Assembly (NCBI GenBank): GCA_902558815.1
Contig: CACEFF010000001.1
Location: 248,001 to 312,000 of the forward strand
DNA length: 64,000 nt
DNA from: an uncultured Pelagibacteraceae bacterium
GTDB taxonomy: Bacteria; Pseudomonadota; Alphaproteobacteria; Pelagibacterales; Pelagibacteraceae
Reading direction: 5' to 3'
Shown: piece after piece, positions 1-8,834 of the stretch
Layout: each line of letters begins with the position of its first letter
How positions within the stretch are numbered: position 1 is the stretch's first letter
Notes under the pieces: model-generated
Told to the model about the DNA's origin: nothing
What the model saw: the letters and a program-made list of their open reading frames with translations, nothing else
The model's database searches: none
Made by a program: the position numbers and the translations under genes

Positions 1-65
1 AAATCTCCTTTAACTAATCTTACACATTTTTTATCTTTAATATCTATTGCTGGAAATATTTTCAT
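1..65 (-). CDS. hisA: HisA, phosphoribosylformimino-AICAR ribotide isomerase (5' end only)
   Basis: Only the first 21 codons lie in the window; the gene runs off the left edge. The visible N-terminus (MKIFPAIDIKDKKCVRLVKG) is the first beta strand of the HisA barrel, with the family's PAID segment holding the first catalytic aspartate. HisA opens the ring of the ProFAR intermediate in histidine synthesis. It follows hisH directly: the hisH stop and the hisA start are adjacent, so they are co-transcribed. The identity is clear from this segment plus context, although most of the protein cannot be seen. Confidence 0.9.
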   Translation of the reverse strand, partial: MKIFPAIDIKDKKCVRLVKGD

Positions 66-692
66 TTATAAATTCATAAAATTATCAATTATTTTAAGTC
101 CCATATTATCACTCTTTTCAGGGTGAAATTGGGTTCCAAAGATATTTTCTTTTTCAACAGAACAAACAATATTTGATGAATAATCTGTTGTTGCTGAAAT
201 CACATTCTTATCTTCTGGAATAAATTCATAACTGTGAACAAAATACATGTGAGATTTATTTTCTATATTTTTGAAAATTTTGCTATCTTTAACAATATTG
301 ATTTGGTTCCAACCAATGTGAGGAAGTTTATAACCTCCATTTTGATTATCTATTTTTGAGACTTTGCCTGAAATCCATCCTAACCCTTTAGTTTCAGTTT
401 CTTCATAACCAATATCAGCAAACATTTGTAAGCCAACACAAATTCCAAGAAGAGGTTTTTTATTGGTTTTTACAAATTCGTTAAGTGTATCTGTGAGGCC
501 ATCAATATTGTTTAAGGCCTCTATACAGCTTTTAAATGAGCCCTGCCCTGGTAAAACCACTTTATCACTGGATTTAATCTTGTTTAAATTTGAAGTAACT
601 TCAATATTTACTTTATCTTTAGCGACCTCTTTAAAAGAGTTTATCACTGAGCTTATATTGCCCGAATTATAGTCAACAATGGTGACGTTCAT
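66..692 (-). CDS. hisH: HisH, glutamine amidotransferase subunit of imidazole glycerol phosphate synthase
   Basis: HisH releases ammonia from glutamine and passes it to HisF, which makes imidazole glycerol phosphate and AICAR in histidine synthesis. The 208-residue protein is a complete class I amidotransferase. The nucleophile is Cys85 in GICVGLQM, and the His190/Glu192 pair sits in FGTQFHPEKS. The early PGQGSF motif is also present. It lies between hisB, 5 bp upstream, and hisA, directly downstream, on the same strand, so a hisB-hisH-hisA operon is likely. The length is normal and nothing is missing. Confidence 0.96.
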   Translation of the reverse strand: MNVTIVDYNSGNISSVINSFKEVAKDKVNIEVTSNLNKIKSSDKVVLPGQGSFKSCIEALNNIDGLTDTLNEFVKTNKKPLLGICVGLQMFADIGYEETETKGLGWISGKVSKIDNQNGGYKLPHIGWNQINIVKDSKIFKNIENKSHMYFVHSYEFIPEDKNVISATTDYSSNIVCSVEKENIFGTQFHPEKSDNMGLKIIDNFMNL

Positions 693-697
693 TAAAC

Positions 698-1288
698 TTA
701 TAAAGAACCCTTGGTCGAAGGAATTGTTTTTCTATTCCTGGGGTCCATTTCTAATGCGGTTCTTAATGATCTTGCTAATCCTTTAAAACAAGACTCAATA
801 ATGTGGTGACTATTATCACCATAAATATTTTCAACATGTAAAGTAATTCCAGCTGATTGTGCAAAAGCTTGAAACCACTCTTTAAATAATTCTGTATCCA
901 TTTCGCCAAGTTTTTCTACTTTAAGTTTAACTTTCCAAATCAAATAAGGTCTGTTTGAAATATCTACAGCTACACGTGATAAAGTTTCATCCATGGGTAT
1001 CATTGCATGAGCATATCTTCTTATGCCAACAGATTTTTTTAATGCTTTTTTTAATGCTTCACCAATTGCAATTCCTGTATCTTCTGTTGTGTGGTGTAGA
1101 TCAATATGAGTGTCGCCCTTAGCTTTAATATTCATATCAATTGATGAATGCTTAGATAATTGTTCTAGCATATGATTTAAAAAACCAATTCCAGTATCGA
1201 TCTTATATTTTCCTTTGCCGTCAATATTTAGATCTACACTAATGCTGGTCTCTTTTGTTTTTCTACTAATTTTGCCTTTACGCTTCAT
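698..1288 (-). CDS. hisB: HisB, imidazoleglycerol-phosphate dehydratase
   Basis: This Mn-dependent enzyme dehydrates imidazole glycerol phosphate to imidazole acetol phosphate in histidine synthesis. The 196-residue protein is the single-function alphaproteobacterial form, without the phosphatase domain of the E. coli fusion. Both metal-binding repeats are visible: [10 protein letters not shown] in the first half and [10 protein letters not shown] in the second. It is the first gene of the his cluster here and is divergent from hslV across a 91-bp gap, so the his promoter should lie in that gap, next to the hslV heat-shock promoter. Confidence 0.96.
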   Translation of the reverse strand: MKRKGKISRKTKETSISVDLNIDGKGKYKIDTGIGFLNHMLEQLSKHSSIDMNIKAKGDTHIDLHHTTEDTGIAIGEALKKALKKSVGIRRYAHAMIPMDETLSRVAVDISNRPYLIWKVKLKVEKLGEMDTELFKEWFQAFAQSAGITLHVENIYGDNSHHIIESCFKGLARSLRTALEMDPRNRKTIPSTKGSL

Positions 1289-1344
1289 AATAAGATGTAG
1301 GTATACATATATTATTCAATTATGGCAATAATACTAAACCTGGG

Positions 1345-1372
1345 CTTGAACTATTAAAATTAATATCCATTT
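1345..1372 (+). promoter_or_regulatory. Sigma-32 (RpoH) heat-shock promoter of hslVU
   Basis: CTTGAAC at 1345-1351, a 14-nt spacer, then TCCATTT at 1366-1372. Each box matches 6 of 7 positions of the sigma-32 consensus (CTTGAAA, 13-14 nt, CCCATNT). The hslV ATG at 1380 is only 7 nt after the -10 box, so the predicted transcript starts at or next to the start codon. The assignment fits the known heat-shock control of hslVU in other bacteria. Confidence 0.7.
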
Positions 1373-1379
1373 ATAAGCT

Positions 1380-1895
1380 ATGACAACGATTGTGTTAGTA
1401 CGGAAAAATAACGAAGTAGTGGTCGCAGGTGATGGCCAAGTTAGTATGGGAAATACAGTTGTCAAAAGTACAGCATCAAAGGTGAGAAAAATAGAAAAAA
1501 GAGATGTTGTGGCCGGCTTTGCAGGATCTACCGCTGACGCGCTAACTTTATTTGAAAGATTAGAAGCTAAAATTGAAAAACATGCTGGTAATTTGTCACG
1601 TGCTGCTGTTGAATTAGCTAAAGACTGGAGAACAGATAAGTATTTAAGAAGACTTGAGGCATTAATGGCAATAGGAGATAAAGAAAATAGCTATATAATT
1701 TCTGGTACTGGTGATGTTTTGGAGCCTGAAGGTAATATAATTGGTATAGGTTCTGGTGGTAATTATGCCTTAGCAGCAGGAAAAGTTTTGATGGATACCG
1801 AAATGAATGCAGAGGAAATAGCAAAAAAATCAATTGAAGTTGCTTCAGAGATTTGTGTATTTACAAATAACAATATTAAAACTGAGAAAATATAA
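1380..1895 (+). CDS. hslV: HslV (ClpQ), proteolytic subunit of the HslVU protease
   Basis: HslV forms the double-hexamer peptidase chamber of the cytosolic ATP-dependent HslVU protease, which removes damaged and some regulatory proteins during heat stress. The 171-residue sequence begins MTTIV, so removal of Met exposes the catalytic Thr. GDGQ, the [12 protein letters not shown] stretch, the ELAKDWRTD segment and IGSGG are all present. Its stop overlaps the hslU start (TAATG at 1893-1897), so the two subunits are translationally coupled. A sigma-32-type promoter ends 7 nt before the ATG, which suggests a leaderless mRNA. Length and motifs are normal. Confidence 0.97.
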   Translation: MTTIVLVRKNNEVVVAGDGQVSMGNTVVKSTASKVRKIEKRDVVAGFAGSTADALTLFERLEAKIEKHAGNLSRAAVELAKDWRTDKYLRRLEALMAIGDKENSYIISGTGDVLEPEGNIIGIGSGGNYALAAGKVLMDTEMNAEEIAKKSIEVASEICVFTNNNIKTEKI

Positions 1896-3268
1896 TGGAA
1901 AAATCTAACGTTACACCTCTTGTTCCTAAAGATAAAAAAACTAAAGATGATGAGTCTTTGGTCAGTTCGCTATCACCAAGGGAAATAGTTTCTGAATTAG
2001 ATCGTTTTGTTGTAGGACAAAATAAAGCAAAAAAAGCTGTCGCAGTTGCCCTTAGAAATAGATGGAGAAGACAGGCTTTAAAAGGTGAAATGAAAAATGA
2101 AGTCTTACCAAAAAATATACTTATGATTGGACCAACAGGTGTTGGTAAAACAGAAATATCTAGAAGACTATCAAAACTTGCGGAAGCACCATTTGTCAAA
2201 GTAGAGGCTACAAGATTTACAGAGGTTGGTTATGTTGGAAGAGATGTTGAGCAAATTGTTAGAGATTTAATTGAAATTGCCATTTCAATGGAAAAAATTA
2301 AGAAGAGAAAAGAAGTTTTTGCTCAGGCACAAAAACTTGCTGAGGAAAAGGTTTTAGATGCTTTGGTTGGTAAAAAAGCAAGTCTAGCGACTAGAGAAAG
2401 CTTTAGAAAAAGATTACGAAGTGGTGACTTAGACGAAAATGAAATTGAAATTGCAGTGAGCGATACTGGTAATAGTAATACATCATTTGAAATACCAGGG
2501 ATGCCAGGAGCAAATGTTGGTATGATTAATATCGGAGAAATGCTTGGAAAATCTATGGGTAATAAAGAAAAAAAGAAAAAGATGTCCGTAAAAGAATCTC
2601 ACGAAATTTTAATTAATGATGAGTCTGACAAACTGATTGAACAAGATAAAATCATAAAGGCAGCAAAAATTTCAACAGAAAACAATGGAATAGTTTTTTT
2701 GGATGAAATAGATAAAATCTCTGGAAGAACAGACAGAGTTGGGGGTGATGTATCAAGAGAAGGTGTTCAAAGAGATTTATTACCATTGATAGAGGGTACA
2801 ACTGTAAATACAAAATATGGACCAATTAAAACTGATCATATTTTGTTTATCGCTTCTGGTGCATTTCAACTTGCAAAACCCTCTGATTTGCTTCCTGAAT
2901 TACAAGGAAGATTACCTATTAGAGTTGAACTAGAGGCCTTAACTAGTGATGATTTCAAAAGAATTTTAAAAGAGCCTGATTTTAGTTTAATAAAACAATA
3001 TGTCGCTTTATTAAAAACAGAAAATGTAGAACTTAAATTTTCTGATGATGGAATTGATGCAATTGCTAATATAGCATCCGAAGTGAATGCCACTGTAGAA
3101 AATATTGGGGCAAGAAGATTACATACTATAATAGAAAAAATTCTTGATGATATTAGTTTTACCGCCACTGACCGGTCTGGTGAAAAAATAATAATCAATA
3201 AAGATTATATAAATAAAAATTTAGATAATTTGGTCAAGGATACAGATTTATCAAAATTTATTTTGTAA
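1895..3268 (+). CDS. hslU: HslU (ClpY), ATPase subunit of the HslVU protease
   Basis: HslU is the AAA+ unfoldase that feeds substrates into HslV. Residues 79-86 are the Walker A box (GPTGVGKT). The Walker B box (FLDEIDKI) is near residue 270. The inserted I domain between them includes a glycine/methionine-rich stretch and a lysine-rich tract. Sensor elements (GARRLHTI) are near residue 405. At 457 residues it is slightly longer than the E. coli protein (443). It overlaps the hslV stop by one base and runs 11 bp into the convergent smr gene. Confidence 0.97.
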   Translation: MEKSNVTPLVPKDKKTKDDESLVSSLSPREIVSELDRFVVGQNKAKKAVAVALRNRWRRQALKGEMKNEVLPKNILMIGPTGVGKTEISRRLSKLAEAPFVKVEATRFTEVGYVGRDVEQIVRDLIEIAISMEKIKKRKEVFAQAQKLAEEKVLDALVGKKASLATRESFRKRLRSGDLDENEIEIAVSDTGNSNTSFEIPGMPGANVGMINIGEMLGKSMGNKEKKKKMSVKESHEILINDESDKLIEQDKIIKAAKISTENNGIVFLDEIDKISGRTDRVGGDVSREGVQRDLLPLIEGTTVNTKYGPIKTDHILFIASGAFQLAKPSDLLPELQGRLPIRVELEALTSDDFKRILKEPDFSLIKQYVALLKTENVELKFSDDGIDAIANIASEVNATVENIGARRLHTIIEKILDDISFTATDRSGEKIIINKDYINKNLDNLVKDTDLSKFIL

Positions 3269-3674
3269 GCTTTTTTAAAAAGATATAAAAAGCTCCACTA
3301 CCTCCATCTTCAGTTTTTGCATCTTTAATTTCAAGTATTAAGTCCAGTAATTCTTTACTATTGTTGATAAATTCGGGTACAGAATATTTTAAGATGCCAA
3401 GATCTTTTGAAACGAAAGGATCTTTATCATTTTGAGAATGAATACCTTTACCAGTAACAATAATTAATTTACTTACTCCATTTTCGTAAGATTTAAGAAT
3501 TAGATCTTTTACTTTTTGATTTGCCTGATTTAATGAATAACCATGCAAATCACAAGTTTTAATCTTTGTTGTTTTATATTTAGAAGTATTAATATCTTTA
3601 TTTTGCAGTTTTTCTTTTTTTGATAAAAAATTTTCCCAATCTTTTTTATCTTTGTCTGAAATACTGTTATTCAA
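3258..3674 (-). CDS. Smr/MutS2-type domain protein
   Basis: A 138-residue protein with a charged N-terminal linker and a C-terminal Smr domain. The domain shows the DLHGYS motif near residue 42, the TGKG motif near 75, and the closing [10 protein letters not shown] strand. Smr domains are nucleic-acid nicking or binding modules; the specific role of this stand-alone alphaproteobacterial form is not known to me. The start appears to be TTG at 3672-3674, immediately after the Tim44-like gene's stop; no ATG is available. In many alphaproteobacteria an mltA gene lies between these two genes, but it is absent here. The 3' end overlaps hslU by 11 bp. Confidence 0.9.
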   Translation of the reverse strand: MNNSISDKDKKDWENFLSKKEKLQNKDINTSKYKTTKIKTCDLHGYSLNQANQKVKDLILKSYENGVSKLIIVTGKGIHSQNDKDPFVSKDLGILKYSVPEFINNSKELLDLILEIKDAKTEDGGSGAFYIFLKKLTK

Positions 3675-4271
3675 TTAAGTAAGAATATCTACTAGTTGCC
3701 AATTTGGATTGTTTGACCTTAAGTCTCTTGAAAAAACCCAAGTATCGTATATTTTTTTTATTTTTTCTGGATTTCCAGAAATTATTTTTTTCTCTTTATC
3801 TTTAATACAAGTAATTACTTCACCAACAAAATCTACAGTGACTTGTAAAAAACTATTTACCTTTTTATGTTCTTTGATAGATGCCGAGCTAATGCCAATA
3901 AAGGTTATTTCAGCATAATGTCCTTTTGAATTTCTCTCTTTAAGAGCATCATTGAATTGATTATAAATCTTATCACTCAAAAGAGGTTTGGAGGTTGTCA
4001 ATTTGTTATCATTGTCACTGAAGTCAGTAATTATTGTTTCATAAGCTATTTTCGCACCTTTAATAAATTCTTTTTTTGCATTTTCATCAAAATTTTGGCT
4101 TTGTTTAATGTTTTTTTCTAAGTTTACATTTTTTAAAACCTCTCGAAATTGACCAGGAGCTTTTCCCTCAAATCCTGTTCTCTTACCCAGAATTCCTCTT
4201 AGTCGGAGAAATATAAAGCCAGCAATCATCGCTAATAAGATTATATCAATATATTCAAAACTATAATTCAT
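3675..4271 (-). CDS. Tim44-like (TimA) domain protein, membrane-anchored
   Basis: A 198-residue protein with an N-terminal membrane segment (residues about 5-22, YIDIILLAMIAGFIFLRL). A basic linker and a C-terminal Tim44 domain follow, ending in the family's DTWVFSRDLRSNNPNW-type strand. The ATG at 4269-4271 is chosen; a longer reading would need an upstream TTG. The family is related to mitochondrial Tim44 and is thought to act at the inner membrane in protein transport or quality control, but the bacterial function is not settled. The gene is divergent from fxsA and secB, which fits an export-related neighbourhood. Confidence 0.88.
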   Translation of the reverse strand: MNYSFEYIDIILLAMIAGFIFLRLRGILGKRTGFEGKAPGQFREVLKNVNLEKNIKQSQNFDENAKKEFIKGAKIAYETIITDFSDNDNKLTTSKPLLSDKIYNQFNDALKERNSKGHYAEITFIGISSASIKEHKKVNSFLQVTVDFVGEVITCIKDKEKKIISGNPEKIKKIYDTWVFSRDLRSNNPNWQLVDILT

Positions 4272-4328
4272 AAGATAATAGTAATTACTCTGTTGATTAA
4301 TTTCAACCAACAATTACATTAAAGACAA

Positions 4329-4754
4329 ATGAACACAGTACTTTTATCAATTATTCTTGTTCCAATTATTGAAATCTATCTTTTTATAAAAATTGGAGGA
4401 CAAATTGGAGCTTTTAACACAATTTTATTAATATTAGTTACCGCTGTAACAGGAGTAATTTATGCAAGGTATGAGGGGCTCAATACCTTGAGATCAGGAT
4501 TTAAACAGATGTTAAAAAATGAAACGCCGTCTTATGAAATTATTTCTGGTGCAGCTATAGCCTTCGGTGCTCTACTTTTAATAATCCCTGGTTTTGCGAC
4601 AGATGTACTTGGGTTCTTAATTATATTTCCTTTTACAAGAAAACTAATATTTGGAAAATTTTCATCAAATTTAAAAGAAAAAGAAAATAAAAAAAATAAT
4701 TTTATAGATGGTGAATTTGAGGATATAGATGACGACAATGACAGAAAAATATAA
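4329..4754 (+). CDS. fxsA: FxsA family membrane protein
   Basis: A 141-residue inner-membrane protein with the FxsA fold. An N-terminal segment (PIIEIYLFIKIGG) is followed by a second hydrophobic stretch (about residues 27-45, including TAVTG and YARYEG). The family's signature loop around SGAAIAFGALLLIIPGF precedes a third membrane stretch, and the tail is acidic and cytosolic. In E. coli FxsA relieves phage T7 exclusion by the F plasmid; its normal function is unknown. The 3' end overlaps secB by 26 bp, so the two genes form one unit. Confidence 0.88.
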   Translation: MNTVLLSIILVPIIEIYLFIKIGGQIGAFNTILLILVTAVTGVIYARYEGLNTLRSGFKQMLKNETPSYEIISGAAIAFGALLLIIPGFATDVLGFLIIFPFTRKLIFGKFSSNLKEKENKKNNFIDGEFEDIDDDNDRKI

Positions 4755-5160
4755 AATTATTGCTAAATTTATAAAAGATGCATCAAGTGAAACATCTGAC
4801 ATAGAGACATACTTGTATGTTAGAGAAAATATTTCTAAATACCAACTAAATATAGATATTACCTCAAAAGCTCTTAAAAATAAATTTGTTGAAATTAACA
4901 CAACTCTTAGATTTGAGGATAAAGAACCTAGTGAAAAAAAATCTCATTATGAAATAGTTTATACGACTGTAATTCAAATAAATAATGAAGTTAAAGACAA
5001 AAATGACCTTGAAAAAATTATTTTATGTGATGTGCCTACAAAAATATACCCTGATTTAGAAAAATCTTTTTTAAATTTAATACACAATTCAGGACATCAA
5101 AATATTAAATTGGAAAAAAAAATAGACTTTGTTAAATTATATAATGATAGACTCAACTAA
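4729..5160 (+). CDS. secB: SecB, protein-export chaperone
   Basis: SecB binds unfolded precursor proteins and delivers them to SecA. The 143-residue protein is divergent in sequence. It keeps the family plan: an opening KFIKDASSE stretch, the YVRENISKYQLNIDI strand, the LEKIILCDVPTKIYPDLEKSF segment (equivalent to the conserved C-P-x-x-x-F-P region), and a closing IDFVKLY motif. The start at 4729 has a GAGG ribosome site 6 nt upstream; an ATG at 4738 is the alternative. Its position between fxsA and dnaQ is the usual alphaproteobacterial one and supports the call. The 3' end overlaps the convergent dnaQ gene by 8 bp. Confidence 0.85.
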   Translation: MTTMTEKYKIIAKFIKDASSETSDIETYLYVRENISKYQLNIDITSKALKNKFVEINTTLRFEDKEPSEKKSHYEIVYTTVIQINNEVKDKNDLEKIILCDVPTKIYPDLEKSFLNLIHNSGHQNIKLEKKIDFVKLYNDRLN

Positions 5161-5818
5161 AAAAATTTTTTTTAAGAGTTTTTTTTAAATATAATTTATG
5201 GTTTTCTATTTCTTGATTGGATGGAGATACTACTTTTTTGTAATATAAAACTTTTTTAAATTCTTTATTTGCTTTATCTAAATTCTGATTTTTAAAATTT
5301 AATGTGGGTTCTTTTTGATCTATCAGATTTATATATACTTTAGCCAATAATTCGCAGTCAATTAAGGCGGTATGCAAAGTTCTTTTTGTATTATCTATTC
5401 TATATCTTTTACATAAAGCATCTAAACTTATTGAAGAACCAGGAAATTTATTTCTTGCTAAAATTAATGTGTCTATAACTTCATTTTTTATTGGATCTTT
5501 ACCTAATATTTTTAGTTCATTATTTAAATGAGAAAGATCAAACTCAGCGTTGTGAATTATAAGTCTCTTACCCTCAATGAAGTTCAAAAAATCATCAACT
5601 ACTTCGCTAAATTTTTTCTTTTTAGATAAAAATTCATCAGTATAACCGTGAACTTCCAAGGCTTTCTCAGAAACTTTTCTTTCAGGATTTAAGTAACAGT
5701 GGAATTTATTCTGCGTTGGTATCAGTTCATTTAATTCTATACAACCAATTTCAACAATTCGGTGACCATCTTTAGCGGAAAGCCCTGTTGTTTCAGTGTC
5801 TAATATTATTTCATTCAT
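5153..5818 (-). CDS. dnaQ: DnaQ, DNA polymerase III epsilon subunit (proofreading exonuclease)
   Basis: The 3'-5' exonuclease of the replicative polymerase. The exonuclease motifs are visible: Exo I with LDTETTG (residues 6-12), Exo II around IIHNAEFD, and Exo III around LHTALIDCELLAKVY, which supplies the catalytic His and Asp. The tail beyond about residue 175 is lysine-rich and probably holds the contact with the alpha subunit. At 221 residues it is near normal length. It is the downstream member of the ppsR-maf-aroE-coaE-dnaQ run that points away from the origin, as in other alphaproteobacteria. Confidence 0.96.
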   Translation of the reverse strand: MNEIILDTETTGLSAKDGHRIVEIGCIELNELIPTQNKFHCYLNPERKVSEKALEVHGYTDEFLSKKKKFSEVVDDFLNFIEGKRLIIHNAEFDLSHLNNELKILGKDPIKNEVIDTLILARNKFPGSSISLDALCKRYRIDNTKRTLHTALIDCELLAKVYINLIDQKEPTLNFKNQNLDKANKEFKKVLYYKKVVSPSNQEIENHKLYLKKTLKKNFFS

Positions 5819-6388
5819 TTATAATAATTTTTCCAAAATTAACTTAACATCTTTTTTCACTGAATTTTTTTTAAAATTATTTTTTATAATAAATTGAGAT
5901 TTTTTCATTTTGTAATCTAGTGGTAGTTGTAGTGCTTTAAATTTTTTAAGTAATTTTTGATTAAAGTTTTTTCTCTTCTTTAGTCTTTTTATAATTTCAG
6001 ACTTTTTTGATTTGACAAAAATTAATACATCATCTTTTTTATTTATTCTGTTTTCTAATAATAGTGGTATATCTAGAATAACTATTTTTTTAAGTTTATT
6101 TTTTTTTAAAAAAGCGTTCATTTTTTTTCTTATTTCGTAATGAATTACTTTTACAATTTTTTTAAGATTGTTTTTATTTACCAATATAGCTTTTGAAATT
6201 TCATTTTTACTTATTGGAAATGAATGAATATATTTTGGTAAAACTTTTTTAAGTTCTCCAAATATTTTTTTGTCTTTCTTATAAAGTTTAGCAACTTCAT
6301 CATCAGCGCTAAATACTGGGTACCCAAAAATTTTAGCTACATAGCTTTTACCAGATCCAATATCCCCTAAAATTCCAATTTTAATCAT
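5819..6388 (-). CDS. coaE: CoaE, dephospho-CoA kinase
   Basis: CoaE phosphorylates dephospho-CoA, the last step of coenzyme A synthesis. The 189-residue protein has the P-loop GDIGSGKS near residue 8, the FSADDEVAKLY substrate segment, and the DIPLLLE motif near residue 100 that corresponds to the family's D-x-P-L-L-F/L-E. The tail is extremely lysine-rich. The ATG at 6386-6388 overlaps the aroE stop in a TGATG arrangement; a TTG one codon earlier is less likely. It ends immediately before dnaQ. Confidence 0.95.
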   Translation of the reverse strand: MIKIGILGDIGSGKSYVAKIFGYPVFSADDEVAKLYKKDKKIFGELKKVLPKYIHSFPISKNEISKAILVNKNNLKKIVKVIHYEIRKKMNAFLKKNKLKKIVILDIPLLLENRINKKDDVLIFVKSKKSEIIKRLKKRKNFNQKLLKKFKALQLPLDYKMKKSQFIIKNNFKKNSVKKDVKLILEKLL

Positions 6389-7176
6389 CAACTAACAATT
6401 TTTATTACCTCATCATTTATTTTTGGCTCCACATTATGCCAGATCTTAAAGGACAAATGAGCTTGATAAATAAACATCATTTTTCCATTTATAGTTTTGT
6501 TTCCAAATTTTTTTCCTAATTTTAAAAAATTCGTCTCACTAGGATTATATATAACATCATAAAAAAATTTATTTTCAGCTTTTGACAAATCTAATTTTAA
6601 ATCTTCATACTTTTTCAAACCTACACTTGTTGCATTTATAATCATATCAAAATTTGGTATTTCACCCCAATTAACTATGGTTATATTTTTAAATAGATTT
6701 TTTAAATATAGGGCTTTTTCTTTTGTTCTGTTGCTTACTATAATTTGGGAAGCTTCCATTTTATTAAGAGCATAAATTATCGAGGGCACTACTCCACCCG
6801 CACCTAGTATTAAAATTGTTTTTTTTTTTATATCAAAATTTGTATCTCTTACACTTAACTCGAAACCCTTTATATCTGTATTATGACCAATTAATTTATC
6901 CTCTCTCATAAAAATTGTATTAACTGATTCTGTTATTTTTGCTTCTTCACTTAATTCATCTAAATAAGAAATTATTTTTTTTTTATAAGGCACTGTAACG
7001 TTAACCCCATTTATTTTTTTATCTTTAATGTCGATAATTAAATCTTTTAACTCAGTGTCGTCTAAGTCTTTTTTATCATAAATAGCGTTTATTTTATTTA
7101 TTTTAATCCAGTAATTATGTAATTGTGGAGATAAAGAATGATCTACAGGTTTGCCTATTACTAAATATTTTTTCAC
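6388..7176 (-). CDS. aroE: AroE, shikimate dehydrogenase
   Basis: AroE reduces 3-dehydroshikimate to shikimate with NADPH in aromatic amino-acid synthesis. The 262-residue protein shows the shikimate-binding SLSPQLHN motif near residue 14 and NVTVPYKK with the catalytic Lys near 64-65. The nucleotide-binding GAGGVVPS loop is near 125, and NATSVGL is near 180. It sits between maf and coaE in the origin-proximal leftward run and overlaps coaE by one base. Length and motifs are normal. Confidence 0.96.
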   Translation of the reverse strand: MKKYLVIGKPVDHSLSPQLHNYWIKINKINAIYDKKDLDDTELKDLIIDIKDKKINGVNVTVPYKKKIISYLDELSEEAKITESVNTIFMREDKLIGHNTDIKGFELSVRDTNFDIKKKTILILGAGGVVPSIIYALNKMEASQIIVSNRTKEKALYLKNLFKNITIVNWGEIPNFDMIINATSVGLKKYEDLKLDLSKAENKFFYDVIYNPSETNFLKLGKKFGNKTINGKMMFIYQAHLSFKIWHNVEPKINDEVIKIVS

Positions 7177-7192
7177 AATAAAAAACTCTTCC

Positions 7193-7777
7193 TCATTTGT
7201 AGTTTGCCAAATATTCTTTTATTTTTTTTATTGGTAAACCCATAATGGTGTCTTTGTCTCCTTGAATGTCTAAAAACAAACTTCTGCCCAGTCCTTCAAT
7301 TTGATAGACATTGTAAGAATATAAAGCTTCATCGGTTATTTTTGATAAATAATTTTTAAGATCTTTTTCGGTCATGTTTTTCATTGTAAGTGTTGCCTTA
7401 TCTGTATAATTCCAAATCATTAAACCATTGTTTGAGATACAAACAGAGCTCACTAAATCATGTTTTTTTCCATTAAGTTTTCTTAAAATATTCATGGCCT
7501 CATCTCTATTTTCTGGTTTAGATATTAATTCTCCATTTAAATCAATTACGCTATCAGCTCCAATAACCAAAATATCGTTTTTTTTTTGACTTATTTTATT
7601 TGCTTTAATTTCTGCAAGATTTTTTGAAATGATTTCCGGTGAAGCTTTTTCTTTTAATAATCTATTTTTTATAGCATCTTCATCTACATTAGAGGGCTCA
7701 ACTAATGTTGATATATTGTTTTCATCAAGTATTTTTTTTCTTACTTTACTTTTTGAAGCAAGGATTATTTCAACCAT
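7193..7777 (-). CDS. maf: Maf-like nucleoside triphosphate pyrophosphatase
   Basis: Maf proteins hydrolyse non-canonical or excess nucleoside triphosphates (dTTP, UTP, m7GTP, depending on subgroup). The 194-residue sequence opens with the family's phosphate-binding ASKSKVRKKIL segment. It continues with the VIGADSVI motif holding the catalytic Asp, and with SKPENRDEAMNILRKLNGKKH. The substrate subgroup cannot be fixed from sequence by eye. The 5' end overlaps ppsR by 8 bp, and aroE follows 16 bp downstream, so this belongs to the leftward origin-proximal operon. Confidence 0.94.
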   Translation of the reverse strand: MVEIILASKSKVRKKILDENNISTLVEPSNVDEDAIKNRLLKEKASPEIISKNLAEIKANKISQKKNDILVIGADSVIDLNGELISKPENRDEAMNILRKLNGKKHDLVSSVCISNNGLMIWNYTDKATLTMKNMTEKDLKNYLSKITDEALYSYNVYQIEGLGRSLFLDIQGDKDTIMGLPIKKIKEYLANYK

Positions 7778-8594
7778 TTTGTTTATAAATTTCGTATATT
7801 TTAATTATTGATGCTGCCGTTTCTTCCACTGACTTTCTTGTAACGTCGATTGAAGGCCATTTGTATTTTTTAAATGTATTTTTTGCCTCATCAACTTCTT
7901 TTTTTATTATTTCAAGATCAGTGTAAGATTTATTCTCAGTTTCTTTTAATGAACTCATTCTATTTTTTCTGATATCAGCTAACCTTTCAGGCTCTGTGCT
8001 TAGTCCCACAACACAAGCAACTTTAGGATTTTCTTTCAAAATTTTTGGAATTGAGTCTTCATTTACAAGAGGAATATTGGATGTTTTAAACCCTTTGTTT
8101 GCTAAATAAATAGAAGTTGGAGTTTTACTTGTTCTACTTACACCTAATAAAATTATGTCTGATTTATTTAATTCTTTTAAAAGGTTGCCATCATCGTGGC
8201 TCATAGTAAATTGAATAGCAGCAATTCTCTTGTAATATTCATCATTAAGCTCATATTGTCCACTTGGTTGATGGGATGCCTTTTGATTTAACAATTTAGA
8301 AAAACTTAATATCAAATCACCCAATACACCAAAACACGGTATTTTTTTATCTTCACTCGTGTTTGATAAATATTTTGCCAAGTTACTATCTACTATAGTA
8401 TACAAAATTATTGAGTGAGAATATTTTTCTGCTTCAGATAAAATTTTATATATCTGATTTTCTGTACGTGTAAAAGAGTATGTGTGAATTTTATAATTTA
8501 TGTTTTTAAATTGTGCTTTTATAGCGATAAAAATTCTATCCAACGTTTCTCCAGTGGAGTCAGATATTAAATAAATTTGGTATGTATTGCTCAT
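7770..8594 (-). CDS. ppsR: PpsR/PDRP (DUF299) kinase-pyrophosphorylase
   Basis: Members of this family phosphorylate and dephosphorylate a threonine on PEP synthase or pyruvate phosphate dikinase and so set its activity. The 274-residue protein begins with the typical LISDSTGETLDR segment. It has the P-loop-like GVSRTSKTPTSIYLANKG near residue 150 and the closing DVTRKSVEETAA motif. Which partner, PpsA or PpdK, cannot be told because neither gene is in the window. This is the first gene left of the putative origin; in Caulobacter and Rickettsia the same family borders the origin opposite hemE. Confidence 0.93.
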   Translation of the reverse strand: MSNTYQIYLISDSTGETLDRIFIAIKAQFKNINYKIHTYSFTRTENQIYKILSEAEKYSHSIILYTIVDSNLAKYLSNTSEDKKIPCFGVLGDLILSFSKLLNQKASHQPSGQYELNDEYYKRIAAIQFTMSHDDGNLLKELNKSDIILLGVSRTSKTPTSIYLANKGFKTSNIPLVNEDSIPKILKENPKVACVVGLSTEPERLADIRKNRMSSLKETENKSYTDLEIIKKEVDEAKNTFKKYKWPSIDVTRKSVEETAASIIKIYEIYKQNG

Positions 8595-8672
8595 GTATTA
8601 AGTGTTAACAACTTTTTACTATCTTAGTCATATTAAATAATTTTAGAATTTTTAAATTTATGTTGCAAAAAC

Positions 8673-8742
8673 AAGCTTTTATTAACATTATTAAACATTT
8701 GTATAAAGTTTTTCAAATATTAAGAAAAACGTTAATAAGCTT
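8673..8742. repeat. Inverted repeat inside the putative origin
   Basis: The arms AAGCTTTTATTAAC (8673-8686) and GTTAATAAGCTT (8731-8742) are complementary apart from two extra T residues in the left arm, and are separated by 44 bp of AT-rich sequence. The DNA between them is a candidate unwinding element. Both arms also contain TTAA half-sites of the kind bound by CtrA in Caulobacter, but TTAA is common by chance in DNA this AT-rich. Confidence 0.6.
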
Positions 8743-8781
8743 CAATTTTTCTTATATATTTAACTAATTTTAAGCTCTAAA

Positions 8782-8834
8782 TGTAGATAAATTGTTTATA
8801 AAATGTTTACTAAATTAAATCATCATTATTCACA
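8782..8834. promoter_or_regulatory. DnaA-box cluster
   Basis: TTATTCACA at 8826-8834 matches the DnaA-box consensus TTATNCACA exactly. On the other strand TGTAGATAA (8782-8790) and TGTTTATAA (8793-8801) each differ from TGTGNATAA at one position. Three boxes within 53 bp next to hemE are what an alphaproteobacterial origin should show, although imperfect boxes are expected by chance in AT-rich DNA. Confidence 0.6.

Noticed and set aside
1291-1379. Possible tRNA or small RNA in the hisB-hslV gap
   Set aside because: No cloverleaf stems or conserved TTC loop; the sequence is accounted for by the hslV promoter and an AT-rich his promoter region.
4272-4313. Longer Tim44-like start from an upstream TTG
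   Set aside because: The ATG at 4271 puts the membrane anchor at the N-terminus, as in the family; the extra 14 residues are polar and not needed.
8641-8660. A TTTAGAA sequence in the origin gap as a third Irr box for hemE
   Set aside because: The right half (TTAAAT) does not match the TTATAA half shared by the irr and katG sites, and TTTAGAA alone is common in this AT-rich DNA.
8673-8742. CtrA-binding sites (TTAA-N7-TTAA) in the origin
   Set aside because: TTAA pairs are present, but spacings found were 5, 6 or 8 bp, not 7, and no ctrA gene is in the window.
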